From: Sipunculus nudus
Taxonomy: Eukaryota > Annelida > Sipuncula > Golfingiida > Sipunculidae
Reading direction: 5' to 3'
Length of the DNA stretch: 64,000 nucleotides
NCBI GenBank assembly: GCA_026874595.1
Contig: CM049316.1
Location: 32,595,339 to 32,659,338 of the forward strand
Each line of letters opens with the position of its first letter. The first letter of the stretch is position 1. The position numbers and the translations under genes were made by a program. Shown here one piece after another: positions 10,182-22,310 of this stretch. Under the pieces are notes generated by a model. The model had not been told where the DNA came from. It ran no database searches and saw only the letters and a list, made by a program, of their open reading frames with translations.

Positions 10182-11148
10182 CTGAAATAAACAACATATC
10201 TTTATAACCTATTTGATCAACAGGGCCCAGGGGTTTGTTATTTTCGCAAATTGACAAGTGGAAATGAAAAAAGAAACGCTCTTTGAAAAAAAATGTCATA
10301 TATGACGTTATAAGGCTATCTTTAGTAAAGTTTTCTAATTTAAAATCACTAAGCAGGCGCATATTTATTTTCTTGTATGTTTCTTAACATTTTTACATGT
10401 TATTAAACAAGAAATAAATGCATTTGATTGTAAGTGAACATTTAATTTAGCTTTCGTTTTCGATATCCTGATATAATTAGAATATACAGACTTGTAGAGC
10501 GTTATTAGGTTCTTAACTTTGTCGTTACAAGGCCCATTGCCACTAAACTTGCCTGGACACTGACTTCGGGGTAATTTTGTGTCGCATCCCCGCGCCCTGA
10601 TCGATCCTGAAAGATTTATTTCTCCTAGTTTTCCTAGAATCCACTCATGAGGGCTGGCATTATGCTTACACACTAAAACCCGGATGTCACAGGTCGCATG
10701 TCGAAGTTTAGGGTTTACCGCTTGTATTTATGAACAACAGTAAATATTGACCTGATATATTACTCTCTTATCAACAGCTGCCAAGTCGGTAAAGGAAAAA
10801 AAATGACGTAGATTTTCCACCAGAAGAGTGACAAAGGCGTCCATATCAAGGCTACTTATAAGTAGGCCGCACACAGAGCGGACGTGACGAGATTGGATCC
10901 GACCGGACGGGACTGAGAATCCTGTAGAGTCCGCCACAATCTCGCCAGGTCCGTCTCGGCCATAGAGAGGGCCCACACAGAGCTGACCGGACTCGTTTTC
11001 CCTGGTCCTCCCACGTGCTTTCAGAGACCGTTTTGAATTATCTTTCTTTTTTTTTTTTTGGGGGGGGGGGGGGTGTAAATGCAGAGCTACCAGCTACATT
11101 CATATCAACGTGTACCTACTTTAACTTTTTTTTAAATTAAACTATTAC
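10182..11148 (-). other. Intron 1 of the DUF218 gene
   Basis: The intron is about 0.97 kb, phase 0, with a GTAATA donor and TTTATTTCAG acceptor. Near the donor is a 14-base poly-G tract (about 11061-11074). A GC-rich patch at 10865-11010 holds two spaced copies of ACACAGAGC followed by GAC/CGG-rich sequence; it looks like repeat debris. Confidence 0.65.
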
Positions 11149-11322
11149 CTTTTCAATTTCATGTTTCATCAGCAAATAATCCCATATCTTTTGTGCCTGG
11201 TCGAGGTCATCCTTGGGTACCTCTGTCCAGACCGGAAGTTCCGACATCACACGTCCCACGGATGTTTCCGCATCATCCGACTTCCGCGTGCAGCAGCATA
11301 ATGAATTCAAGCACCTCTTCAT
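11149..11322 (-). CDS. DUF218 (YdcF/SanA-like) protein, coding exon 1
   Basis: This is the first coding exon of a three-exon minus-strand gene. From the ATG at 11322 it encodes 58 residues and ends in frame after Lys58 with an AAG|GTAATA donor at 11148. The peptide starts MKRCLNSLCCC, a cysteine-rich stretch that could be lipid-modified (inference), then runs into a helix ending IWDYLLMKHEIEK, like the helix before the first strand of DUF218 proteins. The ATG at 11322 is the first one after a plausible acceptor at 11363 (pyrimidine tract then CAG), which suggests a non-coding exon upstream. An internal ATG at 11247 (MSELPVWTE) would give 221 aa, nearer to what I recall for the family, so the start is unsettled. 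The frame stays open further upstream through a poly-G tract, but that part looks like intron. No promoter was identified. Confidence 0.72.
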
Positions 11323-11363
11323 ATTTCGCCACTTTACTTTATAATCTGTGGGGTTATTTTGTC

Positions 11364-12654
11364 CTGGAGAGAATGAATTATAAATGTGCATAAAAACCTG
11401 AAGACGACTAGGTAACACAGGGATGTGAAAACATGTAAAAAATGTGGAAAATGTATAAGGTCTAGAAATTAATGCAGGACAACAGAGAGCACCCCCCCCC
11501 CCCCCCCCCTTCATTCCTTTACGACACCCTGGGCCAGTAAATACTTGATTTGTCCAGAGGCAGGGTTTATCCAGATAGACTGACTGGAATAAATAAGACA
11601 AATATACTCAATAAATGATGCTCGCGTCGTCCAGTTAATTAACAAGAGTACAATACGGACGCCCAATGGACGCTGCACGCTCGTTTGGAATATCTATGTA
11701 TGAATCCACGCCTGAAATATCAACTGAACAAAACCTATTCTTTCGAATGTGTACGCATCAGTCGCTGTTATACCAAGCATTAGTTTCAGGGAGGTTCTAG
11801 TTATATACACTACGTTAAATGTCTGTTTCATCCTAATTCACTGACTAAGCTCATTGAAAATATAAGTCAATACACAAATACACATTTTTAATTTAATCCA
11901 TGTTATTATAAAAAAAGTCCGAAGTGTTGAGGAGAAATATTGCATAAATATATATACAGGAAACATACATATATAGGAGGGCCATATACGGAGACTGAAC
12001 TACACATTCACTATGACAATTGTTTCTATTAAGGATATACATGTATATACATGATAAACAAGCGAGTTTCATGTCATATTTATTTTTCTTAATTATGTTT
12101 ACGAGAAGGAATGAAGTTTTGACTAGTCTGTTACTTCGTTAGCATTAATGCACATACAACAATAAGGACACTCGAAAAAATCCGAAGCCGCAGAAAAGAT
12201 TTCAGTTTTCTAATTTAGTATAATTATCATCTTTATTAAATTGAGATCAGCCAGATTTCAATATCAATGAATCCCTGTCATCATGATATATATTTATTCA
12301 CTTAATAAATTCCAACTTTATAATATTTATAGATATGAACATATAGCTGAATTTAATTATAAACATACCTTACACCATGACCCAAGTCAGACCTATAACC
12401 TTTTCCCTGTTGATTCTTTGTTCAAGTCTTAATGTATAGCGGATATCACGTGACTGGGCACGCAGAGGTCATGACCCGAGTAAGGTTTATCCGTGGAGGC
12501 GGGATCTGAGCCATTTCTGCACAGGGGTTGTAGAATCAGTGAGTTCATGACGTGGGTATTATTTAGGGTTATGTCATGCCATTGGTCCTGCATGCATACA
12601 TATTTCACAGTTTTTCTGACTCACAAAGTTGTGATTCTATTTGGTCCTGGGTGA

Positions 12655-12725
<71 letters not shown>

Positions 12726-13240
12726 CGCCGAACACTTAAAAGTCACAATTGCAAGAACAAATGACTTAGTAACTCCATAAACTAAGTGATTTTATCTGAA
12801 TACGTATGTAACTCTTGTAATGCTATGGAGTTAACACGTCACACGTGTTTCAGTCTGTATGTCAACAGGGACGCGGCGTTCCTGATATATTTATCGTCAC
12901 CTCGCTTGAACAAGCGTTAAAGCGTAATTTTAGTTTTTATTCTGTTGTCACCTGCGGGTAAACAATTATATCCTAATGTCATAATGCCGTAGACTACCGA
13001 CCTGGGAAGACACGGCAATGCTGATGGGTTGTCCAGATCATGTGATCCTTGGAGTTGTGATTGCATCCCAGATGATGATGCCTATCTAACTTGTAGGCCG
13101 CGTAAGAAGTGATGATGAATGATGAAATGATGAATGTGAAGGTCGCCATAGTAACTACGCGAGCTACTGCATCACAAGAAGCGCCCGATACAGCTGTGGA
13201 TTCGTCATTGTTAAAATATATAATATACAAGTGAAGACAT
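11364..13240. other. Region upstream of the DUF218 gene, no gene recognised
   Basis: Any promoter and first non-coding exon of the DUF218 gene should lie here or beyond, but none could be placed. A poly-C run lies near 11490-11508 and an (AT)n array at 12658-12724. The rest is AT-rich without recognisable features. Confidence 0.4.
12658..12724. repeat. (AT)n microsatellite
   Basis: About 67 bases of uninterrupted AT dinucleotides. Confidence 0.95.
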
Positions 13241-13243
13241 ATT

Positions 13244-13246
<3 letters not shown>

Positions 13247-13282
<36 letters not shown>

Positions 13283-13295
13283 CATTCCGGCACAG

Positions 13296-13341
<46 letters not shown>

Positions 13342-13360
13342 TTTATAGTCCTTTTGACAC
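13247..13360 (+). repeat. Two (AT)n tracts in a tandem duplication
   Basis: Tracts at 13247-13279 and 13303-13333 are each followed by a copy of ATAGTCC....CACAGTAT (about 13278 and 13346). The pattern suggests duplication of an AT tract plus its flank. Confidence 0.75.
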
Positions 13361-14199
13361 AGTATGTTTACTGATGATGGATTGGTATTAGTATTTATTA
13401 TGATACCTTTACTAGATAGGTATGAGATGTTCTCCTTGGCTGGTTTGTTGAAATAGCTTGTCAGAATGTTGAAGCAAACGTTTTGACCGGAGTGGGGTGA
13501 AATTTGTGGAGGGTCAGGGTAACATTAACACATGGAACAATCAATTTTATTTGGAGGAAATTTGGGTTTTCAAATATATTTTAATCCACGTGGTTATATA
13601 CTACGCTGGCCGATTTAGGACACAGAAAGATAAATATTTATCTCGAGACATCAAGATGTTATGTCGAGATCTCGAAATGTTATCAGCCACCGTAACATAC
13701 CAATGTGACAAAGAGCGATTTCTTTTCCCGGGTCGAGACCGCCCCTTTCATAGGTATTAGGGAAAGCATATGTTTAGCAAATGACCAGCTATATAATAAG
13801 CCTGTAGCTCAGAAGTGATGCATAAACTCTAAAACATTAAAGATTAAGTTGGGGATCGAGGCAGGGGTATCCAACTAGTTTTGCATTAAGCTTATTTAGA
13901 AAAGTTATTAAATTTTATTAAGTTATTTTTGTAAAATGATGTTGTTATTTTATATAGAGAGGTAATTTAACTAATGTCATAAATAACGCATGTAACTATT
14001 AACAAACGCAATATACATATGTTAATATGAGTGAATGAATGGAAAAACAGAAACGTGTGGTTACACACACATGACCACGCCCCTTATTAATAAAATTGTG
14101 TGTGTGTTTTATGGTAAGATAGCAACAATTCCATTTACGGAATATTAATAATGTAATTTTAAAATAACACATATGAGGACATTCAGCTTCAGAAAAGCA

Positions 14200-14204
14200 C
14201 ATAT

Positions 14205-14264
<60 letters not shown>

Positions 14265-14269
14265 ATATA
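14200..14269. repeat. Interrupted (AT)n array
   Basis: Three AT runs separated by AAAT and TTT interruptions. Confidence 0.92.
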
Positions 14270-16571
14270 ACCTGCTATGAATAAAACATGATAATTTACA
14301 AAACTGATGCCCCTTGTGCGTTCTTGCATGAGAGAAATAGAGAAAGAGAGACGATCAGACAGATAAGCAAGAATTGCATCACGAGAAATAAGAAACTGCC
14401 GAGAAGGTTAGGCAACAGCAATTAAAATCGATAATATTATTCAATTGTCAAAGCCTGCCAAAGCTGTATACACAGAATTTTGTTAAAAGGAATATGTACA
14501 TGCACCTAGGAAATAGTATTACAAGGTGGCATCCAGATATTCCAACTGTAATATAGATACAATTTTAGAGGCTTTTAAAAATATATGTTCTATAACTGTA
14601 TAAAAAAAACCTAAGATACTTTCAATTTAAGCGAATGCACAGAATTATTACACTTAAACCATTACTTTAAACAGGAATTTTGTAACTTTTTTAAAAGAGA
14701 TAGAGAAAACATATTACATATTTTCTATGACTGCGGCTTCGTAACAGTGTCTCGATGGTTGGAGTATCTTAATATACAACGAATCTTCTCACATATAGTA
14801 ATACTCCTTAACCTCAGCACGGATCAGTTACTAGACAAAATAATACTTAATTAGTTATGTATTATATATGCTTGTCAAAATGTCAACAACAACCGTTATA
14901 TTTAAGAGGTGTCATTAATTTTATCCAAACATACCATTATATTTAAAAACAGGTGGTTTATCCTAATGAAAATTAACAAGACACGAAACTCGTTTGCTAT
15001 AATTTGAATAATATTATGTGTGCAGAAAGCTAGTTTTCATTTTCATAGCCCTGGTTGTAACCATATACCTGACTAACATAATTATCCTCTTTGTAAATAC
15101 GGATGCTTGGTAAACATGGTATATACATTTAAACATAACTTACTGAATCAATAAGACTTATTTTTTGGACATAATTTGAATCAGTGTTGTCTATACTTGA
15201 AGACAAATGTCTTTTAAAAATGGAATTAATGGTGCTGAAACAAGTTGTATACAAACAATGTATGTTAAATGAATGTGATTTTATTTATTTATTTATTTCT
15301 GTATTTCTTTCAGGTCAATGCTTGTCTATTGATTATCAGGTGTATGTTTTTTATATTCATTATATATATATATATATACATATACATTCAATAATATAAA
15401 AACAATTACATCATAATGCAGAAGCTATATGGTACCTTATCCTCAAATAAACCGCCACATGCGACCTCTCCTCTCCACTACTTAGTGCGACCTCTCGTGG
15501 ACAGTTTTACTACCAGTTGGAGCAATATCTCTTGGCTCGAAGTCCTTCACTCTCATTGACAGTGGCAAATAACATGTGAAAGCTGCCTGGCCCTAATAAT
15601 GTGAAAGGGGGTCACGTGGGTCCTTTGTGACGTCATCATACGAAGTCAAAAAGAGGTTTATTAAGTTTTGCGATTCTATTCGTATCTGTATACAAATATG
15701 TGCGAACATGGGCACTCTGCGAGAGTATAGATGAAAAACGTAAAACTGGAAAACGTTAAGTTTGAGCCTTACTTTCTGATAAGTTTTAAATAAAGTGCCG
15801 ACACAATAGTTTTTTTTTTCATCTGATCAACTAACCTGATTTAGTCTCTGAACTGAGATCTGCCAGTCATCTAAAAGTATTGTATCAGACACTGGGACAT
15901 GATTTATCGAAAGACGAAATGGCGATTCCTACACGTTTTTTGACAATCCTAACAAAATCATTATTTTTTTTAAATATAGTTCAAATAATGAATCTGGGGT
16001 TAACTGAACAGACGATAATAAAATCTAATTACAGCAGTATCAATAATATACTATCCAGCTGAGATTCTGCCAAACACGAAATCTGGTATTACCTGTTACC
16101 GTATTCTGCTCATTAAATTGTTTTGTTAATTGTCAATTAATCGTCCGCGGTTACTGTTGAGCATTAATAAGAACTATTTATGTTGATCTTTCCGTCACTT
16201 ATGTGCAAAAAAAAAAAGATACAACAGAAATTTTGCAAAAATTACAAGTGCCTTAATAAATGAATATTCATTATTTACGGCATCTTGTCGTACAGGGTCA
16301 CGTGTACAAAATATGGATGTCGAGCAAAACGTGCAGAATCATTACATCCCTAATTGACCCATAAAAAGGTCATGGGGGACCAGTCAACCCTTTCACCGAG
16401 TGGTTTGGAGTTTACTCTCCCTTGCGAACATTTTATCACATATTACCGCAATCACAATATCTGACGATTTAAATGATGTTTTGTTAGACAGCACCTGTCT
16501 CTATTTATAACGAATAACTTCCATAGAACATCACGGTCTGATATAACGTGACATCACATTCACATTAAAAT

Positions 16572-16604
16572 GTCATGTGACATTTCAGCAAGTTGTCACG
16601 TGAC
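16572..16604. promoter_or_regulatory. Paired GTCAYGTGAC E-box palindromes
   Basis: GTCATGTGAC (16572-16581) and the perfect palindrome GTCACGTGAC (16595-16604), each followed by ATYTCAG, form two units of a short tandem repeat. GTCACGTGAC matches the CLEAR/USF-type bHLH-Zip site. Function is unproven and no gene is adjacent. Confidence 0.3.
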
Positions 16605-17059
16605 ATCTCAGATAATGTCGCTCTGACAATAGGTGCACAGGTGGCCTAAAATGCTTTTACACGACGATGTCAATGTGTGACGTCCCAGAAATTCTCTCAA
16701 ATACAGAGAATTTCGGGCTGAAAAAGAAAAAGAGTTGTGTGTGTGTGCTGTTACGTCGCATATATATGAAATTGTAAATCTAATTAAAGTCGCCAAAACT
16801 CATCTTTCCCCGCCCCATGGGACCCCCTAAAAACCGAGTAAAAGAATTGCACTGCCTCAATAGTTATGATGTTTAGAGAAATCATATATTTCCACACATA
16901 TAATCAAGTAGATTTTGGTTAAGGTCACCTGTTTTCGAACTCCAAACACTTGTTTGAAGCATTTTGTATATCGATTTTAGTGGCGTAACCAGGATTTGGA
17001 AATAGAGGGGGCGTAGCCCAAAAGTTTGGAAGGGGCTGTTCTGCATCTTTTAGAATGTC

Positions 17060-17070
17060 ATATATTTATA

Positions 17071-17134
<64 letters not shown>

Positions 17135-17140
17135 TATATA
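17060..17140. repeat. (TA)n microsatellite
   Basis: About 80 bases of AT dinucleotides with TTTA interruptions at the left and one AA interruption at the right. Confidence 0.93.
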
Positions 17141-17214
17141 TCTGATAGGAGAACGCTCTTTATAGGTGCTGTGTTACGGGCTGACATAAAATCGGACCGA
17201 ACTGGCTCGCTAGT

Positions 17215-17315
17215 GATGCTTGCTTTGCTGGCGAAGCGGTCGGTACGCCGGACATGTGCGCCACCGACATGGGTTCGAATCCCGGATCGTACCTATATTT
17301 TCCCCTGAATAATTT
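17215..17315 (+). repeat. tRNA-derived SINE head
   Basis: An A-box-like TGGCGAAGCGGT (17229-17240) and a perfect B box GGTTCGAATCC (17272-17282) lie at tRNA spacing. The 3' GGATCGTACC finds no matching 5' acceptor strand, so this is a SINE or tRNA pseudogene, not a functional tRNA. Confidence 0.6.
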
Positions 17316-19224
17316 GTCTTCGTAACAATATATATATAATTATTCAGATTATAAATATCTTCCACAAAGCCCTAAAAGGAAGAAAACTATAGAAAGAAAG
17401 CATATTTAAACTTTTTGTAGTAAAATTCTCTCCAACTATAAACGTAACAATATTGTTAGTTCTTGCATTGTTATTATGATTATTATTATGATTAATTTTG
17501 TATGGTATTCAATTCAAGTTGTTAAGTATGTTAACGTAGAGCCCCATCTATATAAAATGCATTATTTGAACAACAGAAAAATACATTCATCAATAAGTGT
17601 ATGGTGTTGTTACTAAATTGTAATTTTTAAAATAAAAGATGTTCAGAAAATATATAAAAGAACTGAAATGGATTTACCATTACATGTCACTGAATCTGTC
17701 AAAGGTTACAGCATCTATTTTGTATGAAGCTTTTGCTAATGGATTCCATAATACAGAACTTTGGTATAACAAAAACATTTTTGCATCAATAAGTTCAAAC
17801 TGGAGTAAATAAGAATTGAAAAATAATAAAGATAGTCTGACCTGAGGTAATTAAAGTACTTAAACAGAAGAATATTAGAAGTGAAAATAGTAGTTGAATT
17901 ATATTTTCCGTTTTCAGGTTTAAATAATTGTTGAAAATGCTTTACTCTTTAGATTTATTTTCGAAATGTATAAAAGTCTGACACTCTTAACAATAACATT
18001 ATAGACTTATCTTACTAAGCTTTTGTTCTTTCTTCACAAAATTTCAACAATTACAACAAAAATAGTTTTTTTTTCTTTAGGTGAATAGAAACCTTATAAC
18101 TGAAAAAAAGTAGACATTATTATATTAGATTATGTATCTATATGTACATTACAGACAATATCTTGCTACGCTTTTGTTCTTTCTTCGCAAAAATTCACCA
18201 ATTTAAAACATTTTCTTTCTTTCTCTGAATATTTGTTACTTTAAAAAGATTATAACTGTCTTTATTACTTATTGCTTTTAAGGCCGCGGCGGTAAAAACA
18301 GGATTTACAGACTTGCTGACTGTTATCACAAAAACATAATAGCCATATAAACAATTATCTCTCGAAAATATACAATCACATAATCCTTGCATTCTCTAAA
18401 CAAATTGGCCCGCCATTTTTTTATAAAAACGGCTCGTTATCCGAAAACAACTGATCGTTGCATTTTACCAAGGGACTAACATCACTACATCCATGAATAG
18501 AAAGACATGCAAATATATATTTACTTCAAACGCCATATTTTATATATGTGTGTATACTTAAATAGTTGAACTTAAAATTAATGTGAGTTAATTAACAAGC
18601 AACTTATTCCAGTAGTTGACTGGCATAAGTGTTAGCAGAATAAAAAAGGGGGTGGGGAGGGCAGGGCGCTCCTATGCCCCCCCCCCTATGAATACGCCCC
18701 TGGATTGGAATTTGAAATGTGGTGCGAAACGTTATCATGTTCAGTAGAAAGTCATGGAATTCACATTTTTACGGTAGATTTGACTTACGAATCATGATTA
18801 AGGACACCAGTTTTAAAGCATTCGAAATCTTGATAGAAGAGTTTCACCTGTTGATTTCAAGAAAGAAATATGGAGTGGTTAATTATGGCTTTTTTTCTTA
18901 AGGTACACATTTTATCTAATTGGACCCGCTAGCGACGTAGACAACTTTATGTGGCCCCTTTTGAAGAAGAGATAGGCGAGCTTTGACCAAGAGTCAGTTA
19001 TTTTTAGGTATATGCCCTTGGAAATTTGGCCTGTTGGTGGCTGTGACTGTTGAATGAGGCTGAAGGTAATTCTTATGATAAGGATTATATGTTATTATCA
19101 AGCCCTCTGTATTTTGGTGTTTTATGCACAGGTCTAAATAAAATCCAACAGTCTTAACCTGTAATTAGGCATCCTTGATGTTGTGTTGAGTTATAACCCC
19201 TTTCCCTTTAAGGCACCAAGGGGC

Positions 19225-19280
19225 TTATATGACCAGGGCATTTTCGTTTCGTGATCCAACGCCTTAATCACTAGGATACG
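19225..19280 (-). repeat. tRNA-derived SINE fragment (reverse)
   Basis: On the minus strand, TAGTGATTAAGGCGTTGGAT resembles a tRNA D-arm/A-box. A closely similar string, GTGATTAAGGCGTTGTATCA, occurs at 60789-60808, also on the minus strand, so this is a repeat family. Confidence 0.45.
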
Positions 19281-21027
19281 TCCGACCACCAGAGTAAAAT
19301 AGAATGTGCGAAAAACGACACTTTATGAGAATGATATTATAGAATTCTCTCATTACACGGTAATCTGGAATTAATTTGAATTGAAAAAAAAGTTCAACTA
19401 TACATCCGATCTTGTAGTTGGATACAAAATTGTTTGTTTGGCTTAGTTCATCGCTATCTGTGGTAATAATTGATACATGCGTGACTGTTTACCGATATGA
19501 TGTGTAAAGATCAAAGACCGACTCCTTTGCAGCCGACTGCAGAGGCTGTCTGATTTCATCTGACATGAAAAGACTCTACCTTTGAACTAGTGGTCATAGG
19601 AACGGCAGTAGGAAGTACCAGTTACGAATATCCATTGAGATTTATTAGAACTTCTTGTTACATGGCATAAAAAAAGATGGGATGAGATAATTTTTATAGT
19701 TTTCACTCTACTACATCCATAGGAATAAATGGGTGTAATACGTTGCGGGTTCATTTACTGATATTACAGGAAGTAAAAAAATTGGGATACATTAATTTTT
19801 TCCATCTTTTTCTTTGGAGCAAGGTAATATTTTCTATCGGATTAATCATCATATTTAACTCTCACGAAAAATTCCATATTAATTTTCTGGCGGATTTCTT
19901 TTAATTCAACGTGTGCTCTGTTGTTTCGTTATATCAACATACAATCACTAATTAAAGTGATGGCGGATTCTGATCTAGTTCAGAGTAGGAAACAACGTAT
20001 GCCCCTGAATAAAAAGAGCAGTGCCCACCAAAGATCAGATTTAAATAGCAGATGCTGGTCCGAATGATTAGTATTAAATATTGTGTGTGAGTGTTTACTG
20101 TTAATATTGGACTATACATATCGATTTTTTTTTGTAAATTTCTAAACAAGAAATTTGTTGTTTACAACTCTGATATATATATATATATGCATGGGCACAG
20201 GAAATAATTGTGCATTTGGGTCTTTATGGCCAGCTAATGTTGATTTTTAACTGACATGGGATGAATCACATTTATATAATTATACATATGCTGGTGTATT
20301 AAAATAAAGGCAGATTAGGAGCTTGGGTATCAGTATATAATTGCTAAAGGTAAGTTTGCTTTGAACACTACCCTGCCCGACTTGCCAAACTAAAAATTGC
20401 ATCCTACAAAGATCAAGATGTTCAATTAACGTAATGGCTCATTCGGCATGAGGCCTTTCTTTTTTGTTCGCTTTCGCAGCTTTTATTTGAAGCGTGATCT
20501 GAACCGACCGCTGTAGAACATGTTTAATTCATATGCTCCCAAAGCCTAATCAATTTGTTATATTATTTCCAGAGTGATGGTAGTTACAGGTATATTTCAG
20601 TAATGTTACGATCAAGACAAAGCAGCCGAGCGTCTGACAGAGTCAACGGCCTTCAGTTATTATAAGGGTGGAACGTCATTTTAACGTAATCCCGGGGTAT
20701 AAATAGGGACAAATGGGAGGATACCATGTTCTCGCAAAATGAATAGGATATCCACTAAATATTAGTACCTCGATAGGCGTATTGAAAACGTCTGGGAATT
20801 GGGCGAACTCCTTGAACTTCCTTTGAAGTCTGATGCGTTGGACGCTAGCTTGAAAGTGACAGTCGGGGCACATAGGGGTCGATATCACAGGAAAATGGAG
20901 AGGGCTCAGTTCAGGGAGATTCCTTCGACCAAACTTTCCTTGCTCCCCTTTTTCCATCATAGGTGAGGTTCCTCCGTTCCCCTTCGAACTGAGACTTTCC
21001 AGGCATCCGGATCTGATGATAGGCTGT

Positions 21028-21105
21028 AGGGGTATGCGATATTATCGAAATATCGGCATTATGTATCACAATACGCTATCACATATCGCAATATATTACA
21101 CTACG
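21028..21105 (+). repeat. Possible hAT-type terminus fragment
   Basis: TAGGGGTATGCGATATTATC followed by repeated ATCGAAATATCG / TATCACAATA motifs resembles the CAGGGGTGNGCGATAT ends of some hAT elements. No partner end was found. Confidence 0.25.
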
Positions 21106-22131
21106 AAACTTGTATAATAAACAGCCTACCAGGCCGCCCATGTCCCACAATGCGGCTGATTTGAAGTCGCATTTACAGTCAAAATTGGTATCTGGGATCC
21201 TGTCTCGGAAGAGGTAGCTATTCATGCTCTCTATGGAATATGTAGTTCAAGACTAACAACTGTAGAGCGGTGTTGTTTGGTCGTCTTCTTGGATTTGGTA
21301 GTAAGGTTCATTTCCGTTTTATTACGAGAAGAAAAAAGGATTCAAGAGGAAACTTTAGAGGATGAATAACCTCATTTCTATATAAACATCACATAAAGCT
21401 ATGATACATTTATATATTGTACGAGGTAATAAAATATTGTGAAAACTATCTCCGCCGTGGTTTGTGTTCTGAAATCGATGCATTTTCCTGAATTCACCAT
21501 AAATTTGAATTCCGTCCGTCACAATCCAGTCATTTCCCAATTATGTAAAGCTAATTGGATAGTATTTTAACGTTCTCATATGCAACTATTAGACAGTAAC
21601 TCATTTTATGAACTAGGCAGTTTGTAACCGCTAGCCAAAGGTTTTACTTAAAAGACGCATTCCCAGGCTCCTAGCGTTGATTTTCTCTCACATATTTAAT
21701 ATAATTAAGGCCTCCTCGTAGGAAGGGTGGGCATATACGGGTTGATAAATTATTCCTTTATCAGTAGTTTGGTAAACATTTGTTCTGGATGGGTTTTCTA
21801 TGGTCCCTCCGAGTACAGAATTATCGATTTCATCGATTTGCCTGTGCTTGCACTAGTTCTACAACATTGCTAGTTTTCGTAAGATTGAATACTAGGTGTC
21901 AGATCTGCACCTGATATTAAGTTTTGACCTTGACTTAATTCCCAAGGTCGTATACGCCTCAGCTGGTTTTTCCATTAGCTCATTATCGCTCAATTCGTCT
22001 TGTGAAGGCTTCAAGTGATCGCACCACGGTTACACACATCTAGTTGGAAACCAAGGAGCCTCGTTGCTGCAACAGAAAACAACACGAGAACACAAAATAC
22101 CATACCTTGTCCACAAACATGTTACCTCCGC

Positions 22132-22310
22132 CAAGAGGGTATTGGTTCATTCCCGTTCGTGTGTGTTGTTGTGTGTGTGTTTGTATACAACATACCTAGT
22201 CATGAACGGAATCAGGGAATTTCGGGAATGGGCCCAGGAAAAATCCTATTAGATTTTGGTGTTGATCCAGCATCTTCTCCGGATTCTGGAGCTTCATCAA
22301 GGAATATTCA
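22132..22310 (+). repeat. CTCCGCCAAGG-family repeat, copy 1
   Basis: The copy begins TTACCTCCGCCAAGAGG, passes through a GT-rich stretch, then CAGGGAATTTCGGGAATGGG, TAGATTTTGGTGTTGATCC and CTCCGGATTCTGG. Copy 2 at 41705-41910 shares GGGGACTTCGGGACTGGGCC, TAGAATTTGGTGTGGGTCC and AATCCGGATCTAGG in the same order. Confidence 0.55.

Larger units (their letters stand above)
13361..17057. other. Gene-free sequence with minor repeats
   Basis: This stretch includes a TCTCGAGAC/GAGATCTCGA-rich patch (13640-13685), an AT array (14200-14269), a short AT tract (15358-15378), two TGCGACCTCTC copies (about 15458 and 15487) and paired E-boxes (16572-16604). No coding sequence was recognised. Confidence 0.4.
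16978..18705. mobile_element. Possible DNA transposon with GGCGTANCCAGG ends
   Basis: AGTGGCGTAACCAGGATTTG with a GGGGGCGTA block starts near 16979. Near 18670-18705 the minus strand reads CCAGGGGCGTATTCATAGG followed by a G-run. Both resemble the terminus CAGTGGCGTANCCAGGATTT with a downstream G tract, placed in inverted orientation. The interior is non-coding and includes an AT array and a tRNA-like SINE. The ends are degenerate and no target duplication is clear. Confidence 0.3.
18710..22130. other. Gene-free sequence with repeat fragments
   Basis: Holds a reversed tRNA-like fragment (19225-19280) and a hAT-like terminus (21028-21105). Open frames such as 20676-20960 have no recognisable family. 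Confidence 0.4.

Noticed and set aside
11363-11601. Long upstream extension of the exon 1 reading frame
   Set aside because: It crosses a C/G homopolymer run and an acceptor-like CTCTCCAG at 11364, and its sequence shows no family similarity; it is probably intron or UTR.
17229-17290. Functional tRNA gene
   Set aside because: A and B boxes are good, but the acceptor and anticodon stems do not pair. The same holds at 45358, 26075 and 56770, so all were called SINE heads.
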